From NCBI GenBank assembly GCA_958450365.1, contig CAUEEP010000735.1:1617501-1681500 (forward strand): 64,000 nt of DNA, in the 5' to 3' direction. The DNA comes from Mesorhabditis belari. Taxonomy: Eukaryota; Nematoda; Chromadorea; Rhabditida; Rhabditidae. This document shows, one piece after another, positions 1-11,600 of this stretch; the first letter of the stretch is position 1; each line of letters begins with the position of its first letter. The notes under the pieces are model-generated. The model saw nothing but the letters and a program-made list of their open reading frames with translations, was not told the DNA's origin and searched no databases. The translations under genes were made by a program, and so were the position numbers.

Positions 1-3000
1 TTTTTCCTATTTATTCTCCCGCCAATCATTTTTGACGCTGGATATTTTATGCCGAATCGGGCACTTTTTGAGAACGCTGGATCTGTGCTGTTGTTCTCGG
101 TGGTGGGAACACTTTTCAACACGTTTGCAATTGGTAAGCTGACTTGGAAATTAGAATCAAGTTGAACAGGCTTTGTCCTGGGGCTGGGGCTGGGGCTGGG
201 ACTTAGAAAAGTTGCCGGGACTTGAACCCACGGCCGTTCGCTTTCCTTTCAACATTCTGTTAAAACCAAAACTAGCTGAAATACTCACACTGATCTAAAA
301 AGGTTTAATACTATAAAATCACGTACCTAATTCTACGTACCTAATTCTACGTACCTAATTGTACGTACCTAATTGTACGTACCTAATTGTATGTACCTAA
401 TTCTACGTACCTAATTCTACGTACCTAATTCTACGTACCTAATTCTACGTACCTAATTCTACGTACCTAATTGTACGTACCTAATTGTACGTACTTAATT
501 GTACGTACCTAATTCTACGTACCTAATTCTACGTACCTAATTCTACGTACCTAATTCTACGTACCTAATTCTACGTACCTAATTGTATGTACCTAATTCT
601 ACGTACCTAATTCTACGTACCTAATTCTACGTACCTAATTCTACGTACCTAATTTGGTTCCACTGAGAATCGCTTCTAATTCTAATTCGGTTCTAATTAA
701 GTACAACAAAGTTTTCCATTTCCTTATTGTCATTTCCCTGGTGCTGCTTTGAACGTTGTCATAATTAAAATCAAAATCAAAATCTCTTTCGAAAATTCTC
801 TCTTCACATTCAGGTCACTTCTTCATTTTAATAAAATGTACGGGTGTGCTAAACTAGAGTGTGCTACTTGTTGACAGACAATTTGTCAGACAAATTTTCA
901 TTGACAACTTTTTTGTCAGACAATTCTAGACAATGTCAGACAATTGATTCGACAAACTTCCGACAACGCGTTTTCTAAAAGGTGCGCTTTTTAAGCAAAG
1001 CAAAGCAGGTCGCGCGAAAAAAAATTGAAAACTTTTCTTAAAATATAGTAATGGATAGTTTTATTTAAGGATTTAGGTTTTTTAGGGTTTTTTTTTGGAA
1101 TGGTTCTAGTGCAAATTTAGACAATAGGCCTGGTAAATTCGTAAATAATATAATTTTTTAATAGTGTTTCTTAACTTTTCCCGTTTTAAATGTTTTAGAG
1201 TAAGAGTTTAAGAGTAATAGAGTTAAGGAAAGAGTAATAGAGTTAAGGAAAGAGTAATAGAGTTAAGGAAAGAGTAATAGAGTTAAAGAAAGAGTAATAG
1301 AGTTAAGGAAAGAGTAATAGAGTTAAAGAAAGAGTCATAGAGTTAAGGAAAGAGTAATAGAGTTAAGGAAAGAGTCATAGAGTTAAGGAAAGAGTAATAG
1401 AGTTAAGGAAAGAGTAATAGAGTTAAGGAAAGAGTAATAGAGTTAAGGAAAGAGTAATAGAGTTAAGGAAAGAGTCATAGAGTTAAGGAAAGAGTAATAG
1501 AGTAATAGAAAAAAAGAGCGCAAGATTTTAATGTACATTTGCATTTTGAAAAATTTGCTGATGCAAAGCATCGGTAGCTTAACCTTGGCGCGCGCTTTTT
1601 AGAAAACGCGTTGTCGGCAAGGAACACACTCTATGCTAAACAAATGCTGCTTTATTGGATTGGCTTTGTGAAAGAATAAAGTCTTTTATAGCTGATAACG
1701 AACTACAGTTGAGATAAAGTTTCATTTGAAAGCTACGATAACTAAACTTCAATAATTAGAGACAAGATTAGCTGTGAGCTGTTCTGTGAGCGTTTTAAAT
1801 AACGATTATAACAGTAGATGCGAGTGCTTTACCACTGCCGCCAAGTCGGCCTTACTATCTGGGTGTACTTTGTGCTTAAATCTGTAAACACACCTTTTCC
1901 GGGGCACTTAATTCTTTAATTTCTGGACCCAGTGCACTAGAAGCAGTGTGTTTCCACCTTTTTGATGACGAAGTACCCAAGGTCTAGTGAATTCTGAGAG
2001 TGGTTTATTCCAGCTTCCAGATTTTTTTCTTTGAGGATAGCCTGGATAAACTAAACTTCAATTTCAAACTTCTGATAACTCAAATTATTTTAGGTCTCAG
2101 CCTCTACGGACTCTTGGAACTCGGGATTTTTGGCTCTGGCTTTGAGTTCTCATTGTTTGAGGTAAACATTAATTTGAGTTACGATTGCTTCAATAAAAAA
2201 TCAATTCAGATTCTCCTCTTCGCGGCTCTGATTTCAGCGGTGGATCCCGTTGCGGTGATCGCCGTTTTTGAAGAGATTCACGTGAATGAATTCCTTTTCA
2301 TCAACGTTTTCGGAGAAGCTCTTTTCAACGATGGAGTCACTGTGGTGAGTTCGAAGTTTTTGATCCCAACAGTGCTTTAAACTCTGACAGTGTTTCGAGG
2401 ATCGTCACTGTCAGTTTCTCACTGTCATTTTTGAAAACAAAAGAACCTTGTCGCAAGACTTTTTCTTAAGAAATCATCTAGATTTTTTGAACTTTAAGCT
2501 TCTGGTTTCAAAAGAAGTTCAAATTTTGGGTATAAACATTGATTGTTTATACCCAAACATTGATAAGAACTTTTCAGGTGCTCTATCAGATGTTCAAATC
2601 ATTTACAGAGATCGGTGCATCGAATTTGGTTGTCGGTGACTATTTTCAAGGTTTGAGTACTGAAATTTAAGCAAGAATAAGCTAAAGAAAAGGATTTCAA
2701 ATGAAATTTCAATTTTTAAAGTATTTCAGGTGCCGCATCGTTTTTTGTCGTAGCGATTGGTGGGATTGTGATCGGATTGCTCTTCGCCATGTTGACTGCT
2801 ATTTTTACAAAGTGGATAAAGAACTGAAACCTTAAGAAAAGACTAAAAGAAAACTTGAATTTTCTTCAGTTTTATTCTAAATTACTGCTAACTTGACCAT
2901 TGATTTGAAATGGTCAAGAAAAACTCGTTTCCTTCTATTGGGTTGGTGAATTGAAAACTGCCGGCTATTGTCATATGTGACAGTTTGAGCACTTTCTTCA

Positions 3001-6000
3001 AAAGAAACCCATTTTGGTGTCAATGGAAAAGTTGTAGAGAATCAAAAATTAGGCTTATAGCCAAATTTCCAAAAAGATACACTTAGTAGTTCCCCTTAAA
3101 ATTTGTGTGTCCTGTGTGTTCTTTGTGCGACCGCGTAATCACTCGTCGTCTGACGCAGGGCTTTTACATAACCCCTTTCGCTCTCTGCTCTCCAATGTCC
3201 GTTTCCGAATCTTCAAATTCGACATTGACTTCTCCTCAAATCAAGGCTAATCTCAATCTATTGGGCTGGTGAATCGAAAAACCGCCGGCTATTGTCATAT
3301 ATCACAGTTTGAGCACTTTCTTCAAAAGAAACCCATTTTGGTGTCAATGGGAAAGTTGTAGAGAATCAAAAATTAAGCTTATATCCAAATTTTCAGAACG
3401 ATTCAAAAACTGGTTCTCAAGAAATGTCAAATTTGCGAATTTTCACAAAACTTGCATTTTAAGCGAAACTACTGAGTGTATCTTTTTGGAAATTTGGCTC
3501 TAAGCTTAATTTTTGATTCTCTACAACTTTTCTATTGACACCAAAATGGGTTTCTTTTGAAGAAAGTGCTCAAACTGAGACATCGGACATCTCCAGTCCT
3601 CCATTTTTGAGTCTCACACTTGTCTCAGACACAAACCAAAATCCTAGCACGAAAGAGGAATCCGCAAATTGCCTGTAAAATGGGCAGAAGTCGTCAATAA
3701 TAATGGAAATTATTTAGAATGAATTGATGGTTTTATGTTGAATTCAAATTTTAGTTCAAAGTCCCGCAGTTTTCAATTCACTTTCAATTCACTTTCAATT
3801 CAATTTCAATTCACCAACCCAATAATCTAATACTGTACATAGACATCTCTAAAGCTTAAGATAAGCAAGGTTTCAATGAAAATTTTAAATTATCATCTTG
3901 ATAATTAAAAAGAATTGTTTTTACTTTAGGTACACTCAGAACATCAAAATTTTGGCCCCATTATTCATCTTTTTGTTGCCATATAGTGCCTATTTATTTG
4001 CTGAAATGGTCTCACTGTCACCGATTTTGGCGTAAGTTTTGTTTTCTTTTAGCGATTGTGAAAATTCAGTCAAAATCTAAGCAATTCTCTAGATTAATTT
4101 GAAAATTCCATTCCATCTCATTCCAGAATCTCATTCTGCGGGATGTTCATGAAGCAATATGTTAAAGGAAACATTTCAATGTCTGCTCAAACATCGGTGA
4201 AATATTTCACGAAAATGTTGGCTCAATCGAGTGAAACAGTAAGAAAAACAATAAAAAAAATGTTTTTATTTGATTTCAGGTTGTCTTCGTTTTCTTGGGT
4301 TTATCCACAATTTCTTCAAAGCACAAATTTGATTGGGCTTTCATTGGAGCGACGCTTGCATGTTGCTTGATTTTTAGAACAATCGGTGAGTCAGGAAATT
4401 CTATGAAATCATTACAGTGCTGGGTGTCCAGAAATAAAGTGGTTATCGGTTTGAGTCTCGTTGATTTTTCAAGGCCTATAATGTCCCTCAAGGGGCCACA
4501 CAAAAGATGGCCACAAAGATGAAGTCGATTCTGTTGATGATTTTCTGAATAGGAAGGTAGGGAGCTCGGCCAGGGAGCTCAAAATCTACGTATGCGTCCG
4601 GAAAAGTGAATTTGTCATTGGTTTGTGTCTGGAGAATTTTCTCCAGACCTTACTATTCACACAAATCATCAAAAAATCGCCTTCATCTTTGTAGCCATCT
4701 TTATTTTGTGGCCCCTTGAGGAAAGCCATTTTTGACACCATGATGAGCCTTGAAAAATCAACAAGAACCTTGAAAAATCAACAATCAAATTTTTCCATCC
4801 TCAAACCGATAACCACTTTTTTTCTGGAAATCCTATATAAGAATTACAACAGCTAGTACTGTAGCACTACTGTAGTATTCTAGAGTTACAGTACAATTAC
4901 CTAGACTAAAGTATATCAACAATAAGCTACAGTATGCCTGCCTTTATCATCAACTTTTAGGCGTGGTCAGCCAATGCTTTGTTTTGAACAAGTTTCGCAC
5001 CAAGAAGTTCACCATGGTTTGTTTCTTGTAGAACTACTTGGATCTTTGAATGATAGGATTTGGATACAACAAAATTTACAACAAGATTTACAACAAGAAC
5101 CAAAATTAGAGTCAGATTCTATAGCTATTATGTATCTATTTCTGTAGAAATTTTCCTAATAGTAGTGCACGTTTAAATTCCTCGAAATCTCGAGAACCGC
5201 TTATCAGAACCTATCGATGTGGGGTTGGAAAATGTAGCTGATGATGAGATCTAGTGGGGGATTAGAGTATTGAGCTTCTGCAAAAGCTTGGAAACCGTAA
5301 AATAGTCATTAACTCGGCTACATTGGTGCACTACTAGAAAATAATCAAGGAAAAGCATCTAATCTACAACCTAAAATTGCTCAAAGATGATCAACTGATA
5401 TTCCAATTTTGAATGCTTTAGTTGCACGGAACAGTCTAAGTCTAAATAATAAGTAATCGAAATGATTTTACTATTGGGCATTGCCTAAGGTAGGGCTTTG
5501 TACTTTGTCTATCGACATCAGCAACTTTTACCACCAAACCATTGGCTAAGTGTTGAGCTTTGAAACCGTAGAATAGTCACCAAGTCGGCTGGGTGCACTA
5601 TTAGAGGATGCACTTATTTAGGTCGATCAATTCATCCTCTCCTACGGGGGTCTCCGCGGTGCAATCGCTTTCGGTCTTGCCTCTTCGATGCCGGACACGA
5701 TCGCAGCTAAACCCTACTTTATTACCACAACTATTTGTGTCATCTACTTTACAGTGTTCTTGCAGGTAATTGCATGGCTACAATTTGGTACCACAAACTT
5801 TGAAAGAACTAAAAATAACTCCTTTTCTTGCTTTACAACTTCACCTGCTTTTGTTACCAATTTTGGTCTATATCTTTTTCACCTGATCTTTTTTAAAATC
5901 TTTTTTAAAAATAGCTTTTTAGGGAATCACGATTAAACCTTTGGTTGATTGTTTGAGTGTCGAGACAAGGGATGGAAGAGCAAAAACGATGGCTGAAGCA

Positions 6001-9000
6001 GTTTATGGAGATGTAAGGATTAAAATTAAAGAGCTAATAAAATGGAATCAAGCTACCACACTAAAATTCCATATCAGCTTGATAAAGAGCTGATTTGTCG
6101 TAAGATTAGAAAGTAACAAGTCCATTAGAAAGTAACAAGGCCATTAGAAAGTAACAGGTCCATTAGAAAGTAACAAGTCCATTAGAAAGTAACAGGTCCA
6201 TTAGAAAGTAACAAGTCCATTAGAAAGTAACAAGTCCATTAGAAAGTAACAAGTCCATTAGAAAGTAACAAGTCCATTAGAAAGTAACAAGTCCATTAGA
6301 AAGTAACAAGTCCATTAGAAAGTAACAAGTCCATTAGAAAGTAACAAGTCCATTAGAAAGTAACAAAGTAACAAGGCTTAAAGACCAAATGTTTTGACAA
6401 AGTTCTTGACAAAGTTCAAGACAAAGTTCAAGACAAAGTTCAAGACAAAGGTGAAGAGTTCTTGAGGCCGAAGAAGAATTCTAGAAATTCTATGCAAAAA
6501 TAATGATTCCAGCTTATTTTCCAGCATTCCAGCTCTAGTCTTCTATTCAAAAATTCAATTCTTTCACCTTTCAGTACATGGATCATTTGATGTCTGGCTT
6601 GGAAGTGATCGCTGGCGTACGGGGACACAACAGCTTCAGAGCATGGCAAGAGCTTTATAAACAGAAAGATCACGCTACCTTGAAACTTATATTAACTAAT
6701 TATCTAATATTTCCAGGTTCGACCGGATCAACAACTTCTATCTTAAACCTTTCTTGATGAAAGACCATCACCAAAATCACTTTGATGCAGGGAAAATCAT
6801 GCGAGCATTCACGAAAATCACTTTGCATGAAGCGTTGGAGGTAATAAATTCAATTTTGACTAATGAAGTTTATTGGATATTTATTTATCAATTATATTTA
6901 TCAATTAATAATTCAAATCCAAGTTTAAAACGAATTTCCAGGCGGAGGTAGGCGATTTCCACTCACCAAGAAGCACACCAGCCACAACGATCGTTCAATC
7001 GACGTGAGTTTGTTCGGAAATATGTTCGGCAAGTGGTCAATTAGAAATTTGGATAACAAAATATTGAGAGAACCAGCCGAAAAACTCACTTAACAGCGGG
7101 TTTTGCTGTGGCGCAGTCGAGAGCGCGCTTGTCTACGGCTGTTTACGGCTACGGCTGTCTACGGCTACGGCTGTCTACGGCTACGGCTGTCTACGGCTAC
7201 GGCTGTCTACGGCTACGGCTGTCTACGGCTACGGCTGTCTACGGCTACGGCTGTCTACGGCTACGGCTGTCTACGGCTACGGCTGTCTACGGCTACGGCT
7301 GTCTACGGCTACGGCTGTCTACGGCTACGGCTGTCTACGGCTACGGCTGTCTACGGCTACGGCTGTCTACGGCTACGGCTGTCTACGGCTACGGCTGTCT
7401 ATGGCTACGGCTGTCTATGGCTACGGCTGTCTACGGCTACGGCTGTCTACGGCTCACACGATCCGGGTTCGATCCCCCCCAGTACCACTCAGTTTCGCTT
7501 TTTTAATTTTTTATTTTAAATAGCACAACTACAATATATTCTAGGGGTTCTAAAGAGGTTTTAGCTTTATTTGTCAATACACGGCTGAGAAAATACTCGT
7601 ACAGACAGACAGACACAGATACTGCTCTTTTAGATATCTTTTATATATTATAAATAGAGGAAACTACAATTTGTAAGAGAGAATTTGTATTTGGGCAAAG
7701 AAAAAAACAATGATAGCTTTATAAGTTTGGTTTGACTTACAAGGTTATTAGAATTATGCGATCTTGGAGCATTTGATCCATTAATTGTATGAATGCGCCT
7801 TTTTTTACTATTCTGTAAATTTCTCAAGATACCGAAATCAAGAAAAAGATATATATGAGTATTATTCGAAAGCTGAATATCGCCTCTACATTTTAATATA
7901 AAAAGCTTTTGAATTTGTTCAGCTTTTGAGCAAATTGACTGCACAGAAGAAATGGTCAAAAAATGGAAGGGTGCCTTTGGATCAAGTTTTGGCTCCGCTC
8001 AAATTGAGTTAACCGTTTGATGTTTGACCAATAGATATATCAATGCAACTTGTTTTTAAATATAACAATTTCAGAGTATCTTTACTTTTCTGGGCGGTTA
8101 TTTTCCACCATAAAACTTGAGGAAATAGCTAAGCTGGAATGGGTTTTTTCGAAAACGACCCCTCCCTTTGTGCAGTCAATTTGCCCAAAAGTTGAACAAA
8201 TTCAAAAGCTTTTTATATTAAAATGTAGAGGAGATCTTCAGCTTTCGAATGATATATAACACTCATATAAATCTGTTCGATATCTTGAGAAATTTACAAA
8301 ATAGTAAAGACGCGCATTCATAACTGGACAACCCAATATCATCTGAAAAGGCCAGGCCCTTTTCAGACCCTTTGCTCTGAAATTGTTATATTTAAAAAAA
8401 CTTGTATTGATTTATCTATTGGCCAAACATCAAACGGTTAACTCAATTTGAGCGAAGCCAAAACTTGATCCAAAGGCACCCTTCCATTTTTTGGCCACCT
8501 CTTCTTCTGTGCAGTCAATTTGCTCAAAAGCTGAACAAATTCAAAAGCTTTTTATATTAAAATGTAGAGGAGATCTTCAGCTTTCGAATGATATATAACA
8601 CTCATATAAATCTGTTCTATATCTTGAGAAATTTACAAAATAGTAAAGACGCGCATTCATAACTGGACAACCCAATAAGAATAGTAAAACTGTTTCTTTT
8701 TCCAAATAAAATCGTTAATTTAAGTATCCGTTTTGTTAAATTTGTTTATAATTAAAGCAATTTTTGTAGTGCTAAACTTTTTGTTTTAACCTTTCTGGTT
8801 TAAATGTTAGAATTTTAGCCTAAGTACTAGTTGAGCTTGTCAATTTTAAGTTCAACTGATACTTTGGTTTAGTTTGGTTTTGTTTTTTAAAGATTCACAA
8901 AGGTATAGAAGTTATTCTTAAAGCTTTTTTTAATAAAGAGCCAATTTCTAGCATGGATTCATCAGATCCAAACTTTGCCTACAACAATGAGGGTTATGTG

Positions 9001-10534
9001 GCAGAGACATCGAAACGGAAACTCTCCCGAAAACACAGTATTGGAGAGGTTTCCTTGAATCTTTTATTATTCTAAATCCTCTTTAGATCCTACGAGACAA
9101 GAAAAATGTTGATATGCTGTGTGAGATTTTCTCTGAGATGTTAGACAAGAAGTTGGAAGCATCGGGGTTGAAAGAGAAATTGACCGTTGAACACGATATC
9201 GCTGATGATTACATTCAGGGAGTGGAAAGGCATGAGATAAAGGTGAGTCAAAAATAAGACTTAAAATAAGCCTTAAATTATAGATGTTTATTACTAACTT
9301 ATTAGGTTGATGCATAAGTCTTAAGAATAATACCGTATTTTCCCCATTTTCTCCATTCTCATCCAAAGCTTTGCCTAAATTCCTCGAAATCTCGAGAACC
9401 GCTGATCAGAACCTATCGATGTGGGGTCGGAAAATGTAGCTGACGATGAGATCTAGTGGGGGATTTGAGTGTTGAGCTTCTGCAAAAGCTTGGAAACCGT
9501 AAAATAGTCATCAACTCAGCTCAGCGGGGCGCTATTACTATTAGAGAAAATACGGTAAATGTTTGAACTGTAATTTCCCAAAGAAATAAACTATATTGAT
9601 TCAAAACCACCTTAAGAAAGTATAACTTGTTGCCATTTATTGGGCATTTCTCTAATAGTAATAGCGCCCCGCTGAGCCGAGTTGATGACTATTTTACGGT
9701 TTTCAAGCTTTTGCAGAAGCTCAACACTCTGGGAATCTATTGGGAATCTATTAGGCATTTATTGATTCCCTTCTCCCAAAAGCTACAGAGCGGCTGCTTG
9801 AAGAAGTAGATCCATTTTTCGACTTCCTCCGCATCTCCAAAGTGCTCGTTGGTCAAATCAACAGCCATCTTCTTGAAAAGATGAAAATCACTAGGGGCCA
9901 AGGCGGATGCGGGAGAACTTCCCAGCTTAAAGTCTTTAGTTTTTCCCTGGCCAAGTTTGCACCGTGTGTTATCATGGAAAATGATCTTGTCCATGTTTTG
10001 CTTCTTTTTCTCTTCAGAAACGAATCGATTCAATTGATCAACGGATGCCTGAATAGTCGTCCTTTCTTCTAGCAACTCCCAGTAAATAACTCCTTCTCTG
10101 TCCACACATAACATGACCTTCTTCTAATGAATTTCGAGCTTGGGGTCGAGCATTGGTTTTTCGCCTGGAGCCATCCATTGTTTATGTCTCCAAAAGTTGA
10201 CATAGGTTACCCATTGCCTGTGATCAGGTGGAAAGAAAAAGATCGACGACAAACGAATCGAAAAAGGGATGGAGTTAACATGCCTTGTTTTAAACAGCAA
10301 GAAGTTCTACTTAAATAGATAAATTGACGTAATAAACATTGCACTTTCCAGGGCCAACGCCGGGAAGATCTCCACACCGATGCACCGGTGCAAGTTGTCT
10401 CCGTTCCGGTGCAAGCATCCTCACAAAAACCGCCGACGGACAAATTCCGATGGGGAGGTGACGAGGAAGCAACTCAAGCCAGACGGGAAGAGTTTCGGGC
10501 ACAAGCAAGGAAAAAAACGAGTGTCAATTTCTAA
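1..10534 (+). CDS. nhx: Na+/H+ exchanger (NHX/NHE, SLC9 family), 5' end outside window
   Basis: Polytopic membrane exchanger of the SLC9 family that trades H+ for Na+. Seventeen exons are visible: 1-133, 2094-2161, 2210-2344, 2578-2650, 2730-2811, 3930-4031, 4127-4238, 4280-4385, 4961-5016, 5622-5765, 5923-6012, 6575-6645, 6717-6840, 6942-7003, 8952-9048, 9087-9242 and 10352-10534 (stop TAA). They join in frame to 597 codons. Family motifs seen are [10 protein letters not shown] in the first exon, [26 protein letters not shown] and [13 protein letters not shown], followed by a charged cytoplasmic tail ending in RKKTSVNF. The tail (from about 6575) is hydrophilic, as expected for the regulatory region. 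The intron at 6646-6716 uses GC rather than GT as donor. It resembles the nhx-2 type gut exchangers, but the exact paralogue cannot be decided here. The N-terminal exons lie upstream of the window. Confidence 0.93.
212..250 (-). repeat. tRNA-like 3' half (B box) remnant in nhx intron 1
   Basis: On the minus strand the sequence reads like the T arm of a tRNA (GGGTTCAAGTCCC inside a short stem). No A box or acceptor stem is seen, so this is a tRNA-derived fragment rather than a gene. Confidence 0.4.
321..653. repeat. 14-bp minisatellite, about 24 copies
   Basis: The unit ACGTACCTAATTCT repeats head to tail in nhx intron 1, with C/G and C/T variants. It contains the palindrome ACGT and short direct GTAC steps. 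No coding potential. Confidence 0.95.
853..1633. repeat. MITE-like element with internal 20-bp minisatellite
   Basis: The ends are inverted: AGAGTGTG near 853 and ACACACTCT near 1633, and the block GCGTTTTCTAAAAGG at about 965 returns inverted at about 1590. The interior (1196-1509) is about 15 copies of AGAGTAATAGAGTTAAGGAA. A related right end (ACACACTCT) occurs near 11385. It lies in nhx intron 1. Confidence 0.7.
2938..3822. repeat. TTGGGTTGGTGAA MITE (composite), TA target duplication
   Basis: The terminal inverted repeat TTGGGTTGGTGAATTG begins at 2938 and its complement CACCAACCCAA ends at 3822, each flanked by TA. A second internal left end at about 3260 and inverted internal blocks (TTTGAGCACTTTCTTC) show a nested or duplicated structure. 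It fills nhx intron 5. Related ends occur at 22897, 34253 and 51330. Confidence 0.8.
4421..4833. repeat. Foldback MITE in nhx intron 8
   Basis: The arms GTGGTTATCGGTTTGAG (about 4440) and CTCAAACCGATAACCAC (about 4800) are inverted copies. Inner blocks about GGGGCCACA and the CAAAGATGAAG region also pair, giving a long potential hairpin. Confidence 0.75.
5148..5337. repeat. Dispersed repeat, 'CTAATAGTAGTGCA' family
   Basis: About 190 bp beginning CCTAATAGTAGTGCA and ending TGCACTACTAG. It is closely matched by 9366-9552 and, in part and inverted, by 9648-9732 and 5540-5610. The shared core contains AAATCTCGAGAACCGC and the TTGCAGAAGCTC block. It behaves as a MITE with short inverted ends. 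Confidence 0.75.
6108..6366. repeat. 19-bp minisatellite in nhx intron 11, about 13 copies
   Basis: The unit TTAGAAAGTAACAAGTCCA repeats with very few substitutions between nhx exons 11 and 12. It is followed by a few copies of an 11-bp GACAAAGTTCA repeat (6397-6450). Confidence 0.95.
7097..7600 (+). repeat. tRNA-derived SINE, copy A, with 16-bp minisatellite between A and B boxes
   Basis: An A-box-like TGGCGCAGTCGAGAGCG starts at about 7109 and a B-box GGGTTCGATCC lies at about 7466. Between them sit about 20 copies of the 16-bp unit CTACGGCTACGGCTGT. The 3' body (CACAACTACAATATATTCT onward, 7526-7600) matches copy B at 42948-43020. It lies in nhx intron 14. Long open frames over the repeat in several phases are artefacts of the unit and not genes. 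Confidence 0.8.
7780..8680. repeat. Mariner-ended nested MITEs in nhx intron 14
   Basis: Two right ends reading ATAACTGGACAACCCAA occur at about 8318 and 8660; this is the same terminus as the mariner at 41058-42293. Blocks of about 150-250 bp (AACATCAAACGG, AAATGTAGAGGAGATCTTC) occur both inverted and direct, so at least two copies are nested. No transposase is left. Confidence 0.7.
9366..9732. repeat. Two more copies of the CTAATAGTA repeat, inverted to each other
   Basis: 9366-9552 matches 5148-5337 closely. 9648-9732 carries the end of the same repeat inverted (TAATAGCGCCCCGCTGAG). Both are in nhx intron 16, next to a mariner remnant. Confidence 0.7.
9737..10245 (-). pseudogene. Mariner transposase remnant in last nhx intron
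   Basis: The minus-strand reading shows mariner family blocks: [37 protein letters not shown] and [11 protein letters not shown]. The first catalytic region is broken (TGNG plus stop where TGDEKW is expected). The [12 protein letters not shown] block stands where the YSPDLAPSDYHLF signature should be. Only the C-terminal two thirds survive and no terminal repeats were found, so it is dead. Confidence 0.85.
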
Positions 10535-10689
10535 GCTATTAAGCTTTTCCATTCTCTTACCATTTGTAGTATTCTCACCGCTTGTATCTCAATGTACGTA
10601 TTTCTTTCGACGGGTCGGTTAGCGTCAAATGTGCTAGTGTCTTCTTGGATCATGTGATTTTCTGCAGATAAATTGTCTTGTTTCAAACA

Positions 10690-11390
10690 GTCAATGCATC
10701 AAACTCTTCGCTAAAGAGTTTTCTAAAAGGCGCGCTTAGGAGAGCTACCGAACTCCAAATCGATTAGAACTACCGTACTTCAATTATGAACTACCGTACT
10801 TCAAATCGATAAGAACTACCGTACTCCACTTATAAACTACCGTACTTTAAATCTATAAGAATTACCGTACGTCAATTATGAACTACCGTACTTCAAATCG
10901 ATAAGAACTACCGTACTTCAATTATGAACTACCGTACTTCACTTTTGAACTACCGTGCTTCAAATCAATAAGAACTACCGTACTCCATTTATGAACAACC
11001 GAACTCCAAATCTATAAGAACTACCGTACTTCACTTTTAAACTACCGAACTCCAATATCCAACCTATGAGCTGACTTTCGTGAGAGTCTTGAGTAGAGGA
11101 TGTTCCTCGCGAGTAATACGTTTTTTAAAACGTACACTTGGGAAAAATTATTGCACAAAAAATGGAGCAAAAGTCACGGATTATATACAACACTTTTTAA
11201 AGATACTCAACCGTTTAACTGACTTGGTGGGAAATTCCCTTCCAATGTAAAGATATTGAATTTACTTGTCGTGTAAAGAGGATTACTCGTAGTTACTCGA
11301 CGAAAAAGCGTCGATTAATCGAGTAAAAATTACTCATACAAATTTTACGCGAGTAATTACTTACTCGCAAGGAACACACTCTAGTCTTGA
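10690..11390. repeat. Degenerate satellite block and related element between nhx and collagen
   Basis: About 10740-11060 holds irregular repeats of GAACTACCGTACTTCAA with alternating spacers (ATCGATAA, TTATGAA). The flanks carry TTTTCTAAAAGGCGCGCTT near 10718 and ACACACTCTAG near 11385, like the element at 853-1633. This is the spacer between two convergent genes. Confidence 0.65.
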
Positions 11391-11600
11391 GGTTCAGTTT
11401 GAGCGTCCGGTTGATGGTAAATAAAATGAGACTGTTTTAAAGACTACCGCAATCCCGTCAAAGACATTGGGACTACGGTAGTCGTAAACGCGACTTTAGG
11501 AACACTTGACCGAACATATGATAGTCAGTGCCGTTGTGTCTTTACAGATTGACTTGTTTCAAAGAATTCAAGGCATTGTTTATTCTCATCAGATGCCCGT

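Noticed and set aside
7103..7519. Long Tyr/Gly/Leu-rich open frames
   Set aside because: They exist in several phases over a 16-bp repeat that lacks stops; there are no splice or start signals.
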